A program made the position numbers and the translations under genes. The notes under the pieces are model-generated. The model searched no databases. It saw nothing but the letters and a program-made list of their open reading frames with translations, and was not told the origin of the DNA. A stretch of 64,000 bases of DNA from Clostridia bacterium. GTDB taxonomy: Bacteria > Bacillota > Clostridia > TANB77 > CAG-508. The first letter of the stretch is position 1. Every line of letters starts with the position of its first letter. Of the stretch, positions 9,166 to 16,971 are shown in pieces. The stretch is taken from positions 62,001 to 126,000 of the forward strand of contig JAGBJN010000001.1 in assembly GCA_017934475.1 (NCBI GenBank). Direction: 5' to 3'.

Positions 9166-9842
9166 ATTTTACTCCTTATTTCACCATTTGACATATAATA
9201 TATCTCGTCTGCATAATCTTTTACTATTTCATTGTGACTAACAACTACAACTGTTTTTCCTTCTCTCGTAAGTTTTTTTAATAAATCAAGTACAATTTTT
9301 TCGTTATCTATATCTAAATTACCAGTTGGTTCATCCGCTAGTATATACTCGGGATTATTAGCTAGTGCTCTAGCTATAGCAACTCTTTGCTGTTCCCCTC
9401 CCGACAATTCCTTTGGGTAGTGGTTAATCCTGTCACTTAAATTAAAACTTTTTAATAAATCTTTAGCTCTTTGTTTTCTTTCCCTGCCTTTAATTTCCTT
9501 ATTAATATACATTGGTAGCATCACATTTTCTATAGCTTTCAATTTTGGATTTAAATAGAATGATTGGAAAACAAATCCTATTTTTTTCATTCTTATATAT
9601 GTCTTATCATTTTCTTTCATGTTTGATGTTTCTTTTCCATCTATATATAATTTTCCAGAAGTTAGTGAATCTAGCAACCCTAAGATTTGAATCAAAGTGC
9701 TTTTTCCAGAGCCTGAATGTCCCATTATTGCATAAAACTTCCCTTTTTCTATTTTTAAATCCACATTGTTTAATGCTTTTATTGTTTCACTTGTCTTTTT
9801 ATAAATTTTATATCCATTCTTTAAATTTATTTCTTCTGACAT
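9162..9842 (-). CDS. ABC transporter ATPase (MacB/LolD type)
   Basis: A 226-residue ATPase with all the motifs: Walker A GHSGSGKST (residues about 42-50), Q-loop FVFQSFYLNP, signature LSGGEQQRVAIARAL (about 145-159), Walker B YILADEPTGNLD and H-loop VVVSHN. This sequence class drives FtsX/MacB-type permeases that export peptides or detect antimicrobial peptides. It is the first of the three transporter genes and lies just downstream of the secreted-peptide gene, separated by a perfect hairpin. Confidence 0.92.
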   Translation of the reverse strand: MSEEINLKNGYKIYKKTSETIKALNNVDLKIEKGKFYAIMGHSGSGKSTLIQILGLLDSLTSGKLYIDGKETSNMKENDKTYIRMKKIGFVFQSFYLNPKLKAIENVMLPMYINKEIKGRERKQRAKDLLKSFNLSDRINHYPKELSGGEQQRVAIARALANNPEYILADEPTGNLDIDNEKIVLDLLKKLTREGKTVVVVSHNEIVKDYADEIYYMSNGEIRSKI

Positions 9843-9866
9843 AATATTTTCCTTTCAAAATTATCA

Positions 9867-9899
9867 ATAGATGAAGGAGAAACAAACTCCTTCATCTAT
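9867..9899 (-). terminator. Perfect hairpin between peptide and exporter genes
   Basis: A 13-base perfect stem (ATAGATGAAGGAG) with a seven-base loop lies between the secreted-peptide gene and the ABC genes. The T tract on the minus strand is weak, so it may act as a partial terminator or RNA-stabilising element that makes peptide mRNA more abundant than transporter mRNA. Confidence 0.6.
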
Positions 9900-9907
9900 A
9901 ATATATT

Positions 9908-10321
9908 TTAATCATAACATGTCATATATACTGGATCAGCATATACTAGAGCACCATATCCATATCCATATGTAGAAAAGTAATAATAAAAATCTCCTGT
10001 GTCATGATTTCCCATTTGAATTGTTTGAGTTTCTCCTACTGAAAAAGTACTTTCTGTTGAATAAACTGTAGTAGTGCTTAACCAATTTTTCTTTACAAGT
10101 CTAATTTTCATATCACCATTTCCTGATACTTGTGTTGGAGTAATAGATATTTGATGATTTCTTTGTGGGTAATTTCTAGTTGAACCTGTTACAGTTGAAT
10201 TAGCTCCACATTGAAGATAACTTCCATAAGTTGTTGATGCAGCAAATACATTTGAAGCAATAAGCATTAATAAAGAAATTGTTAGCACTAAAGTAATAGA
10301 TATTATTAAACTTTTTTTCAT
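9908..10321 (-). CDS. Secreted peptide/small protein linked to ABC exporter
   Basis: A 137-residue protein with a clear signal peptide (basic MKKS, hydrophobic stretch, ending NVFA-A near residue 28). The mature part is about 110 residues, rich in Tyr, Gly, Ser and Thr, with two cysteines at its ends (LQCGAN and MTCYD) that could form a disulphide, and beta-strand-like repeats. I do not recognise the family. The arrangement secreted protein, ATPase, two FtsX-like permeases is that of a bacteriocin or extracellular signal with a dedicated transporter. Lactococcin 972 was considered but the sequence does not fit. Two Spo0A-like regulators lie directly upstream. Confidence 0.65.
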   Translation of the reverse strand: MKKSLIISITLVLTISLLMLIASNVFAASTTYGSYLQCGANSTVTGSTRNYPQRNHQISITPTQVSGNGDMKIRLVKKNWLSTTTVYSTESTFSVGETQTIQMGNHDTGDFYYYFSTYGYGYGALVYADPVYMTCYD

Positions 10322-10453
10322 AACAGTCTTCCCTCCTTCCTTATTTTAATTCTCGAGAATTATTGTACTCTTATAGTACAATATTTTTATTATATTTTTA
10401 CAAAAAGATAATTTAAAATAACTTTTTGTTGCTTTTTGTATTTTTTTAGTATC

Positions 10454-11221
10454 TTATGATGTATTTTTATTACTTGAGTTTTCTATTATATCTTTATCTA
10501 AATATTTATTTAAGATAGTATATATAACATTTTTTACCGTAGGTTTCGTATCGTCAAAAAACTTAAAATATTCTTTAATTTTTGCTTTTTTACAAACCTT
10601 ATACATATAATCATTTGCTCTGTTTATATCGCCTTTAATATTATGTATTGTTTTTTTGTGTTTTTTTGCAATAATTGGATAAATATCTTCCTTTAAATTA
10701 AATATATCATACTCTCCACTTTGATAAATAAGCATAATTGCTTCTATCAAGTATTGAGTACCTTTATGTCCTAAATTATAATTTAAATATTGTAATTGAC
10801 TAATTATTACTTTTTCAGTATCTTGTTCTTCTTTTATTTTTTGTTTTTCATTTATTAATTCCTCTAATTTATCTATTATTTTTGAAATATCACAAACTTT
10901 ATCTAATGCATAATATACATACGAATCCAATCTAACTTCATTTATTAGTTCTCTTTCCCCGGAAATAGCTATAATTGACTGTTCATAATTATCCTTTCCA
11001 TCCTCTCTTAATTTGTTTATAATACACCTTCCGTCATATATAGGCATTTTCAGGTCAAGTAAAACAATATCTATATTATTATTTTCCAATATATCTAATG
11101 TTTCTTTTCCATCTACAGAAATATGCGTTACTTTTATATTCCCTTTAGAATCTGCATTAATTGTATTCATTAACATTTTTGCATAATATAGATTATCATC
11201 TGCTATCAAAATATTTACCAT
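10454..11221 (-). CDS. Spo0A-like response regulator
   Basis: This 255-residue protein has a receiver (ADD at residues 7-9, phospho-acceptor Asp in VLLDLKMP near 56, conserved Lys in LDKVC) and a C-terminal domain (about 140-245) that matches the Spo0A DNA-binding domain in outline: LNYNLGHKGTQYLIEAIMLIYQ, then IYPIIAKKHKKTIHNIKGDINRA. The canonical Spo0A has GYxYLREAI and TTPSRVERAIRHAIE at these places, so this is a divergent paralogue, not the master regulator. No kinase is adjacent. It is one of two such genes in tandem and probably controls the secreted-peptide locus or a stationary-phase response. Confidence 0.75.
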   Translation of the reverse strand: MVNILIADDNLYYAKMLMNTINADSKGNIKVTHISVDGKETLDILENNNIDIVLLDLKMPIYDGRCIINKLREDGKDNYEQSIIAISGERELINEVRLDSYVYYALDKVCDISKIIDKLEELINEKQKIKEEQDTEKVIISQLQYLNYNLGHKGTQYLIEAIMLIYQSGEYDIFNLKEDIYPIIAKKHKKTIHNIKGDINRANDYMYKVCKKAKIKEYFKFFDDTKPTVKNVIYTILNKYLDKDIIENSSNKNTS

Positions 11222-11282
11222 TTTTTGCTCCTCATAACCAATAATTTTAATAAATATTTAGTATTAAAAAATACATAATATT

Positions 11283-11999
11283 TTAATATAATTTTCTTAT
11301 CATTTCAGATATAGTCTGTATAAATATTTTAGGTGATGGATTATTATAATTTGGAAAAAGTTCCTTCATTGTATTTGTTTTAGTATATCTATTCATAGAT
11401 TTTATTAATTTTTGTATATCCCATTTTACTTGATTTCTGCTAACATGATCAAATTCTTTTGAAACCTCATCATATAAAAGTTTTTCAATATTAGATAATA
11501 AATATGGTCTTTCAGTTGCCTTTTCTATGCAACATATTAAATATTTATACGCTATGCTTGAAGTATTAAAATTAAATTGATTTAATATATTATCTATTAA
11601 GTTATCAATATAATTTTTGTAATTAATTGATAACTTATCTATTATTTCGCCCATCTCTTCAAATTTAAAAGGTTTTATAAATACATATTTAACAAAATTT
11701 GTCTTTAATACATTACTTTTATTTATTAAAGTTGCTTCTGCAGAAATAATTATAATTTCTATATTGCTTATTTTTTTTGTACTTTGTATATAAGCAATTA
11801 CATCAATTCCTGTTTTTTTAGGCATTTTCAAATCTAACAATAAAATATCTGGATTTAGTTCTATTACTTTTTTTATTGTTTCTTCTCCATCTCTAGAAAT
11901 CCCAACAACTTCTATATTAGAATTATGAGATTGTATATAATTAAATAATGATATACTAAAATCTATTTCATCATCTGCTATAAGTAATTTTTTTCTCAT
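11283..11999 (-). CDS. Second Spo0A-like response regulator
   Basis: A 238-residue receiver plus Spo0A-like output domain. The receiver has ADDE at residues 8-11, the phospho-acceptor in LLLDLKMPKKTG near 57 and IKPFKFEEMG with the conserved Lys near 109. The output domain (about 135-238) has SIAYKYLICCIEKA and EFDHVSRNQVKWDIQKLIKS, the positions of the two DNA-contacting helices in Spo0A, again with low identity. It is 61 bases upstream of the first paralogue and transcribed with it. Differences in the recognition helix between the two suggest distinct targets. Confidence 0.7.
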   Translation of the reverse strand: MRKKLLIADDEIDFSISLFNYIQSHNSNIEVVGISRDGEETIKKVIELNPDILLLDLKMPKKTGIDVIAYIQSTKKISNIEIIIISAEATLINKSNVLKTNFVKYVFIKPFKFEEMGEIIDKLSINYKNYIDNLIDNILNQFNFNTSSIAYKYLICCIEKATERPYLLSNIEKLLYDEVSKEFDHVSRNQVKWDIQKLIKSMNRYTKTNTMKELFPNYNNPSPKIFIQTISEMIRKLY

Positions 12000-12057
12000 T
12001 TTTTTCTCCTTATATGATGTTTATATTATAATAGTGTCATTTTTTTATAATATGTTA

Positions 12058-12094
12058 CAATTTTCCTTTTTTTTCCTTTTTTTTCCTTTTTTAT
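12058..12094. repeat. Tandem T-tract repeat
   Basis: Three to four copies of a ten-base T8CC unit lie between the divergent Spo0A-like gene and the secreted protein gene. The tract probably bends DNA or acts as an UP-element; length variation between strains is likely. Confidence 0.6.
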
Positions 12095-12172
12095 TTTAAA
12101 ATAATATTTTGTTTGTTATAATTTCAAATACAAATACATATCTTGCATAGAAGTGTCAGTCAGGAGGTTTAT

Positions 12173-12676
12173 ATGAGAGGAAAAAAACGGTTTCTGTCAC
12201 TTATTTTAAGTTTTGTACTCTGTTTTTCAATGAGTTCAAATGCTTTTGCAGCTGATATTGATAATGAGATTATCAATGCAGAGGATGACACCACTGGAAG
12301 TCTCGATTCTGTTGATCTGGATTTAGATCCTGAACCTGAAGATCCTGTAGTAATGGGATCTTTGTCAGGTTACGCAAGTTACAATTTTGTATACGGGAAT
12401 TCTGAATCAAATGGTTTTTTTAACATACAAGTCAATGGAAGTTGGAGTCCTTTTGCAGGCTGGACCGTAAAGACATCATTTAATGAGAATGAAGCAGCAA
12501 ATATCTATGTTTTTTTGCTTAGGCCAGACGGTTCCCAAATCGGTAGTACTATTTACCTTGATCCTACAGATGAAGTTACAAACCAGCTACTTCTCAATGT
12601 TCCCGTTGGGACATACACTGTAGGATACCATGTAAATTCTATTGGTAATGGAACCATAGAAGTATGGGTTTACTAG
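12173..12676 (+). CDS. Secreted protein, probably horizontally acquired
   Basis: The start is ATG at 12173 behind AGGAGG, giving 167 residues. A signal peptide (MRGKKRFLSL... ending SNAFA-A near residue 27) is followed by an acidic linker and a C-terminal beta domain of about 100 residues with a Tyr/Asn/Gly-rich pattern ending IEVWVY. The base composition is clearly richer in G and C than its neighbours. It contains an ordinary in-frame CGG (codon 6) that has to be Arg, since a +1 shift there would lead to a quick stop; this marks it as foreign relative to the host's other genes. Function unknown; perhaps an adhesin or bacteriocin-like protein. Confidence 0.7.
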   Translation: MRGKKRFLSLILSFVLCFSMSSNAFAADIDNEIINAEDDTTGSLDSVDLDLDPEPEDPVVMGSLSGYASYNFVYGNSESNGFFNIQVNGSWSPFAGWTVKTSFNENEAANIYVFLLRPDGSQIGSTIYLDPTDEVTNQLLLNVPVGTYTVGYHVNSIGNGTIEVWVY

Positions 12677-12729
12677 TTTTCTCGTTTTGTAACTATTAAT
12701 CGTTCAAATTTGACATTTCTATGCACAAA

Positions 12730-12757
12730 TAAGGGCCTTATAAATTAAGGTCCTTTA
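12730..12757. terminator. Bidirectional terminator
   Basis: AAGGGCCTTA and TTAAGGTCCTTT form a hairpin between the convergent secreted-protein and anti-sigma genes. Confidence 0.75.
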
Positions 12758-12762
12758 TTCTT

Positions 12763-13455
12763 TTAATATTCTTCAATTTCAATAATTTCTCTATATGCTA
12801 ATATTGTATTTATTGCTTCTTCCTTATCTTTTCCATTAGCAATATTATTATTGTAGTATAAATAATTGTTTATCATTTTTGGATTAGTTTGTATCCCTGA
12901 AGATTCACCTTTTTCTAAAATATAATATCTTGCCTTTATACCTTCATCTGTATATCCTTCTTCTTTTTCTCTTACACCACTACATTTCATATTATCATCA
13001 ATTGTTATAATTGTAGTATAGTAAATATATCCATCCTTTGTTTCATTGTTTAATTTTTCTTTAGATTTTACCATTATAATTTGATTATTATTAATCATAC
13101 TTTTATCAAGTGTATGTTTCTTTATATATAACTTTCCATTATCGTCAACTTTTAAAGAGTAATTATTCCAAAAAAATGTACAAGCAACAATAGTTAAAGA
13201 AAAGATACAAAGAAAAATAATTGATTTAATTCGAAATTTGTTTTTTATCTTTTTTAAAGCATTTATTTCTTTCTTGCTATTTATTTTCTTTAATTTTATA
13301 TCTCCTTTCATATCTTTAAGTATCTGTTCACACTCTTCGCAATTTTCAATGTGACTTTCAATAAAATTATTTGTATCTTCACTTGTTAAATTTTCAATAT
13401 AATTAGGTAATAAATCTCTTATTACACTACATTGTTTATTTTTTTTCATCTTCAA
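12763..13455 (-). CDS. Zinc-finger anti-sigma factor
   Basis: A 230-residue membrane protein with an N-terminal zf-HC2 domain (CSVIRDLLPNYIENLTSED then HIENCEECEQ, residues 9-41), one transmembrane helix (about 77-95) and an extracellular domain of about 130 residues. Anti-sigma factors of this type hold an ECF sigma factor at the membrane until a signal releases it. The gene overlaps the 3' end of the ECF sigma gene by 20 bases, the usual arrangement. The signal sensed by the outer domain is unknown. Confidence 0.85.
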   Translation of the reverse strand: MKMKKNKQCSVIRDLLPNYIENLTSEDTNNFIESHIENCEECEQILKDMKGDIKLKKINSKKEINALKKIKNKFRIKSIIFLCIFSLTIVACTFFWNNYSLKVDDNGKLYIKKHTLDKSMINNNQIIMVKSKEKLNNETKDGYIYYTTIITIDDNMKCSGVREKEEGYTDEGIKARYYILEKGESSGIQTNPKMINNYLYYNNNIANGKDKEEAINTILAYREIIEIEEY

Positions 13456-13957
13456 ACTCCTCCCTTATCAATCTTTTTAATTTTTCTTTTGTTCTATAAA
13501 AAGTAACTCTTGCCCATGTTTCATTTTTATCCATTAACTCACCGATTTGTTTAAAAGAGAGTTCCCCAGAAATTCTATAATATATCAAGTTTTGTTCATA
13601 GTCATCAAGTTTATGTATATACCTATATAAGTACTCTTTTGATTCTTTCTCTATAATATCATCTTCTATATTTTTTTCATAAGGAAGATCTCTATCTTCT
13701 ATATTTACAACTTTATTTTTGTATTTATCTCTAAGATATTTATACCATAAATTTTTAGCAATCTTACATAACCAAACATTTACTGAACAATCTTCTCTAA
13801 ATCTGTTTATATCTTTAATTGCTATATAAAATGTATCTTGTGTTAAATCTTTAGCAATTTCTTCATCATGAGTAATACAAAATAAATATCTATAAACAAC
13901 ACTTGAATATTCTTCACATATTTTATCGATATTCTTCATGTATGGTTCTCCTTTCAC
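13436..13957 (-). CDS. ECF-type RNA polymerase sigma factor
   Basis: A 173-residue ECF sigma: region 2 at about residues 12-80 (EIAKDLTQDTFYIAIKDI and VWLCKIAKNLWYKYLR), region 4 at about 115-168 (QNLIYYRISGELSFKQIGELMDKNETWARVTFYRTKEKLK). It is paired with the overlapping zinc-finger anti-sigma gene. The ribosome site is AAAGGAG. ECF factors of this kind usually autoregulate their own operon. Confidence 0.9.
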   Translation of the reverse strand: MKGEPYMKNIDKICEEYSSVVYRYLFCITHDEEIAKDLTQDTFYIAIKDINRFREDCSVNVWLCKIAKNLWYKYLRDKYKNKVVNIEDRDLPYEKNIEDDIIEKESKEYLYRYIHKLDDYEQNLIYYRISGELSFKQIGELMDKNETWARVTFYRTKEKLKRLIREEFEDEKK

Positions 13958-14140
13958 ATATATAGTGTACTAATTTTTCATTTTGTTACACTTAATTATT
14001 AAAAATTTTTTTAATTATAAAATAATCCAGAACTGAAAACCAATTTATATATGTTTTATTATATAAATTTTATATATTGAACTATTTATATTATCGTTTT
14101 TATTATTAAAACTATGATTTTTAACATACGTTTTTACTCA

Positions 14141-15265
14141 CTATTGTTGCTTTTTCTTTTCTAAACTCCAACTGAGTCCATTGTCTGTACTCGTAAAAAT
14201 ATAGTATGTTCTTTTTGGATTTTTTGAGTGATTTAGTGTATATACCTCCAATTTTAATTTTCCATCTACTATATATGGAACTCCATTTACAAGTAAATTT
14301 TTTTCTTCAATACTATCTGGATGTATTATATTTGCTTTCTTAAATGTAGCTCCACCATCACTGCTTACTAGAAATCTTCTATTATCTCCAGCTGTTCCAA
14401 CTATTCCGGGATCATTTATAAAACCTGTATTCTCATCTATAAATGTGAGTTCAGCTCCTTCATTTATAGTAATCCCTGCCTCTTTCATATTTGTAAATGT
14501 TTTTCCACCATCTGTTGACTTATATATTGTCACAACAGACCTCTGATTTAATATATTTCCTAAGTATCCAACTCGAATTATTATATTGTCCTTTTGGTAT
14601 AATATACTATCATCTCCAGTAGGTATTATACTTTCCATATTTTCTTGTTGATTTTTTTGTTGTTCTATATTTTTATTATCTTTTTCTTCATTATTATTTT
14701 CTATATTAGTACTATTTTTTGCAGTATAAAAATTATTATTTGTTATTTTACCTTCAACATTATAGTAATATGTAGAGTTTGGCATGTATAAGCCTTTATG
14801 TTCTTTATCTAATACATCTCCTCCATTTTTATAGTTTTCTTCTATTCTTTTTGTAATTCCTCTAACAAAAAAATTCATATATTCATAGTAATCAACTCTT
14901 GTATGATGCCATGAATATACATAAGCAACATATTTTTTATTGCCTTTCTCTACTATATGCTCTGGTGGCTGAAATGCAATAAAAAACGCTACTATAGGTG
15001 CAACTATAATAACTATTAATAAAGTTGTAACAATAATTAATGTTCTTCTACCATTTGTTTCACTTTTAATAATACTTTGAATTATCCCTAATAATATTCC
15101 GATCACTACTGCTATTGTTGCACCTTTATAAATATACTGCATATATTCAAGGTTTAATGAATTAATAATCACCTTAGATATTATAAATACTATTGCAAAT
15201 ACAAATGTATAGAAATACATGCTTCGAAAAAAACTCTTAATTATCTCTTTAAATTCTTCTTTCAT
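14141..15265 (-). CDS. Membrane-anchored protein with BNR/Asp-box repeats
   Basis: The ATG at 15265 has an ideal GGAGG site and the open frame further upstream is inside the preceding gene. The product has about 374 residues: three hydrophobic segments in the first 120 residues, a Ser/Asn/Glu-rich linker, and then a beta-propeller-like region carrying three Asp-box motifs (STDGGKTF, SSDGGATF, STDNGLSW). Asp boxes occur in sialidases and photosystem assembly-like propellers, but no catalytic residues are recognised. It overlaps the end of the HTH gene by 17 bases and is last in that operon. Confidence 0.7.
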   Translation of the reverse strand: MKEEFKEIIKSFFRSMYFYTFVFAIVFIISKVIINSLNLEYMQYIYKGATIAVVIGILLGIIQSIIKSETNGRRTLIIVTTLLIVIIVAPIVAFFIAFQPPEHIVEKGNKKYVAYVYSWHHTRVDYYEYMNFFVRGITKRIEENYKNGGDVLDKEHKGLYMPNSTYYYNVEGKITNNNFYTAKNSTNIENNNEEKDNKNIEQQKNQQENMESIIPTGDDSILYQKDNIIIRVGYLGNILNQRSVVTIYKSTDGGKTFTNMKEAGITINEGAELTFIDENTGFINDPGIVGTAGDNRRFLVSSDGGATFKKANIIHPDSIEEKNLLVNGVPYIVDGKLKLEVYTLNHSKNPKRTYYIFTSTDNGLSWSLEKKKQQ

Positions 15266-15488
15266 TATTTCCTCCATCTCTTTTATCTGGTACATATTCT
15301 AAAATATCCTTTGGTTCACATTCTAATATCTCACATATCTTTTCTAATGTTGAAAATCTAATTGCTTTTCCTTTATTATTTTTAAGAATAGATAAATTAG
15401 CTAAAGTAATATCCATTTTTTCTGCTAATTCTGATAGAGATATTTTTCTTTTTGCCATCATAACATCTAAATTTACTACTATTGCCAT
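15249..15488 (-). CDS. Small HTH regulator (YozG type)
   Basis: A 79-residue protein that is almost only a Cro/C1 helix-turn-helix: KISLSELAEKMDITLANLSILKNNKGKAIRFSTLEKICEILECEPKDILEY. This is the YozG/YdzL subtype, which is normally encoded beside DUF2975 membrane proteins, as here (the DUF2975 gene ends 12 bases upstream). It is likely to regulate its own operon. Confidence 0.85.
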   Translation of the reverse strand: MAIVVNLDVMMAKRKISLSELAEKMDITLANLSILKNNKGKAIRFSTLEKICEILECEPKDILEYVPDKRDGGNNERRI

Positions 15489-15500
15489 CTTAAATACCTC

Positions 15501-16004
15501 CTATATTGTAAAATCATTTTCTTTCTTAAATTCTATTGCTTTTTTATATATTTCATTAAACATTTTTAATCCTATTGATAAACATAGCATTATGATTGTT
15601 AATATCCATAAAAAAGCATTATAGGTTATAATATCCATATAATTGTTAGCAAATACAATATGTAATACAGACATAATTCCATATATTATACTTCCACCTA
15701 ATACTAAGTTTGATATCCTTCTAAGTATAGTTACATTACCGTCATCAAAACAAATTTCTTCTTTTAAATTACTTAAGAAGCTTGTTAAATATATTAACAT
15801 AGCTACAAATAAAAAGCCTGCAATAAACACTCCAGTAATTAATACTGTTTCACTTATTTTTTCTGTTTGGCCATTTATTACATCTCTAAAGTCTTTAAAT
15901 GTTATCATTGCGATTAGCATCATAGCAACAATTGTTAAAAATATAATTACTCTTACTCCTATAAGTAGTTTAGAAGATAAACTATTTTTCCCTAAAATTT
16001 TCAT
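15501..16004 (-). CDS. DUF2975 membrane protein
   Basis: A 167-residue protein with four predicted membrane helices (about 13-33, 48-72, 95-115, 127-147) and the DUF2975 layout, including CFDDGNVTILRRISNLVLGG between helices two and three. The family nearly always accompanies a YozG-like regulator; its function is unknown, though the pair behaves like a sensor and regulator module. First gene of the three-gene operon. Confidence 0.85.
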   Translation of the reverse strand: MKILGKNSLSSKLLIGVRVIIFLTIVAMMLIAMITFKDFRDVINGQTEKISETVLITGVFIAGFLFVAMLIYLTSFLSNLKEEICFDDGNVTILRRISNLVLGGSIIYGIMSVLHIVFANNYMDIITYNAFLWILTIIMLCLSIGLKMFNEIYKKAIEFKKENDFTI

Positions 16005-16106
16005 TTAATTACCTCTTTTCATATTTTATTTTTATGAATTATACTTTATTATTTATCGTTTGTCAATAAAGTTTTATTGTTCTTTTATAAAATATTATTT
16101 AAAAAA

Positions 16107-16128
16107 GAATAGCCTTTTACAGCTATTC
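16107..16128 (-). terminator. Terminator after the 251-residue protein
   Basis: Stem GAATAGC with GCTATTC, followed on the minus strand by TTTTTT. Confidence 0.75.
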
Positions 16129-16137
16129 CTTATTTTA

Positions 16138-16893
16138 TTATTCATTTTCAATTTTTTCATTAATTTCATTATCTACCTTTTGTATTTCTGATGTATATTT
16201 TTCTATTTCTTCTGTTGTTTTACTCTTTACTACTTCAGCATCCATTGAATATCTTGTAATCTCAATGTTATCATATATTTTTGCATTTACATCAACATAG
16301 TTAATCTCTGCATATAAACCAAGCTCAATACTAATAGCATTTATATCAGAATGTTCCATTAAAATAATTCCGTAAAACTCTCCTGGGATATCATCATCAA
16401 TTGTTATTGAATGTCTGTTATTGATATTTTCATTTTCAAAAGTAGTGTGTCTTGTATCAGTTGTTAAAATATAGCCTGTTTTATTAACTTCTTTTTGTTC
16501 TACACCTATATAAGTTTCATCAAATATCTTATATTCCAAATCATATATTGTAGGTGCACCATCTATATTATAATTAACTATTCTTATTTTATCTGCTATT
16601 CTATTTTTAGAATTTAAACCTGTATTTTCAACAAATCTATCTAATACATCTTTGTTATATATTTTATTATTAGCAGTATCTATTACAAAATAGCCATTAT
16701 TTATACAATCCTCCATTGGTATTGGTTCTAATTTTTCTACTTCTTCTTCGATTATAGTTTCATTATTTTTTGCATTTTCTTCTCTATTTTTTCTTGATAG
16801 TCCTACGAATATTCCTAGAAAAATTCCAACTATAAATAAAGCCACAAATACATAAATTATAAACATTTTTTGTTTTTCTGTTAAATCTTTCAT
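16138..16893 (-). CDS. Membrane-anchored hypothetical protein
   Basis: A 251-residue protein with one N-terminal membrane helix (about 10-30) and a mainly beta extracellular part of about 200 residues. No cysteines or known motif are visible. It is monocistronic, with its own terminator on one side and the terminator of the sigma/DUF4179 operon on the other. Its place among ECF modules suggests an envelope protein of the same regulon, but that is inference. Confidence 0.65.
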   Translation of the reverse strand: MKDLTEKQKMFIIYVFVALFIVGIFLGIFVGLSRKNREENAKNNETIIEEEVEKLEPIPMEDCINNGYFVIDTANNKIYNKDVLDRFVENTGLNSKNRIADKIRIVNYNIDGAPTIYDLEYKIFDETYIGVEQKEVNKTGYILTTDTRHTTFENENINNRHSITIDDDIPGEFYGIILMEHSDINAISIELGLYAEINYVDVNAKIYDNIEITRYSMDAEVVKSKTTEEIEKYTSEIQKVDNEINEKIENE

Positions 16894-16942
16894 AACTTTT
16901 CAACTCCCTATATTGTTATAATAACATATATATTTTAAAAAA

Positions 16943-16962
16943 GGAATAGTAATAACTATTCC
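16943..16962 (-). terminator. Terminator of the sigma/DUF4179 operon
   Basis: Perfect GGAATAGT/ACTATTCC stem with a four-base loop and T run on the minus strand. Confidence 0.75.
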
Positions 16963-16971
16963 TCTTGTTTA

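Noticed and set aside
9908-10321. Lactococcin 972-type bacteriocin
   Set aside because: The mature sequence lacks the family pattern and the immunity protein expected is a single large membrane protein rather than two FtsX permeases.
10454-11999. The true Spo0A master regulator
   Set aside because: The output domains have lost the strongly conserved recognition helix of Spo0A, there are two copies, and the usual neighbours (spoIVB, recN) are absent.
12143-12172. Longer N-terminus of the secreted protein starting at 12143
   Set aside because: The strong AGGAGG and signal peptide favour the ATG at 12173.
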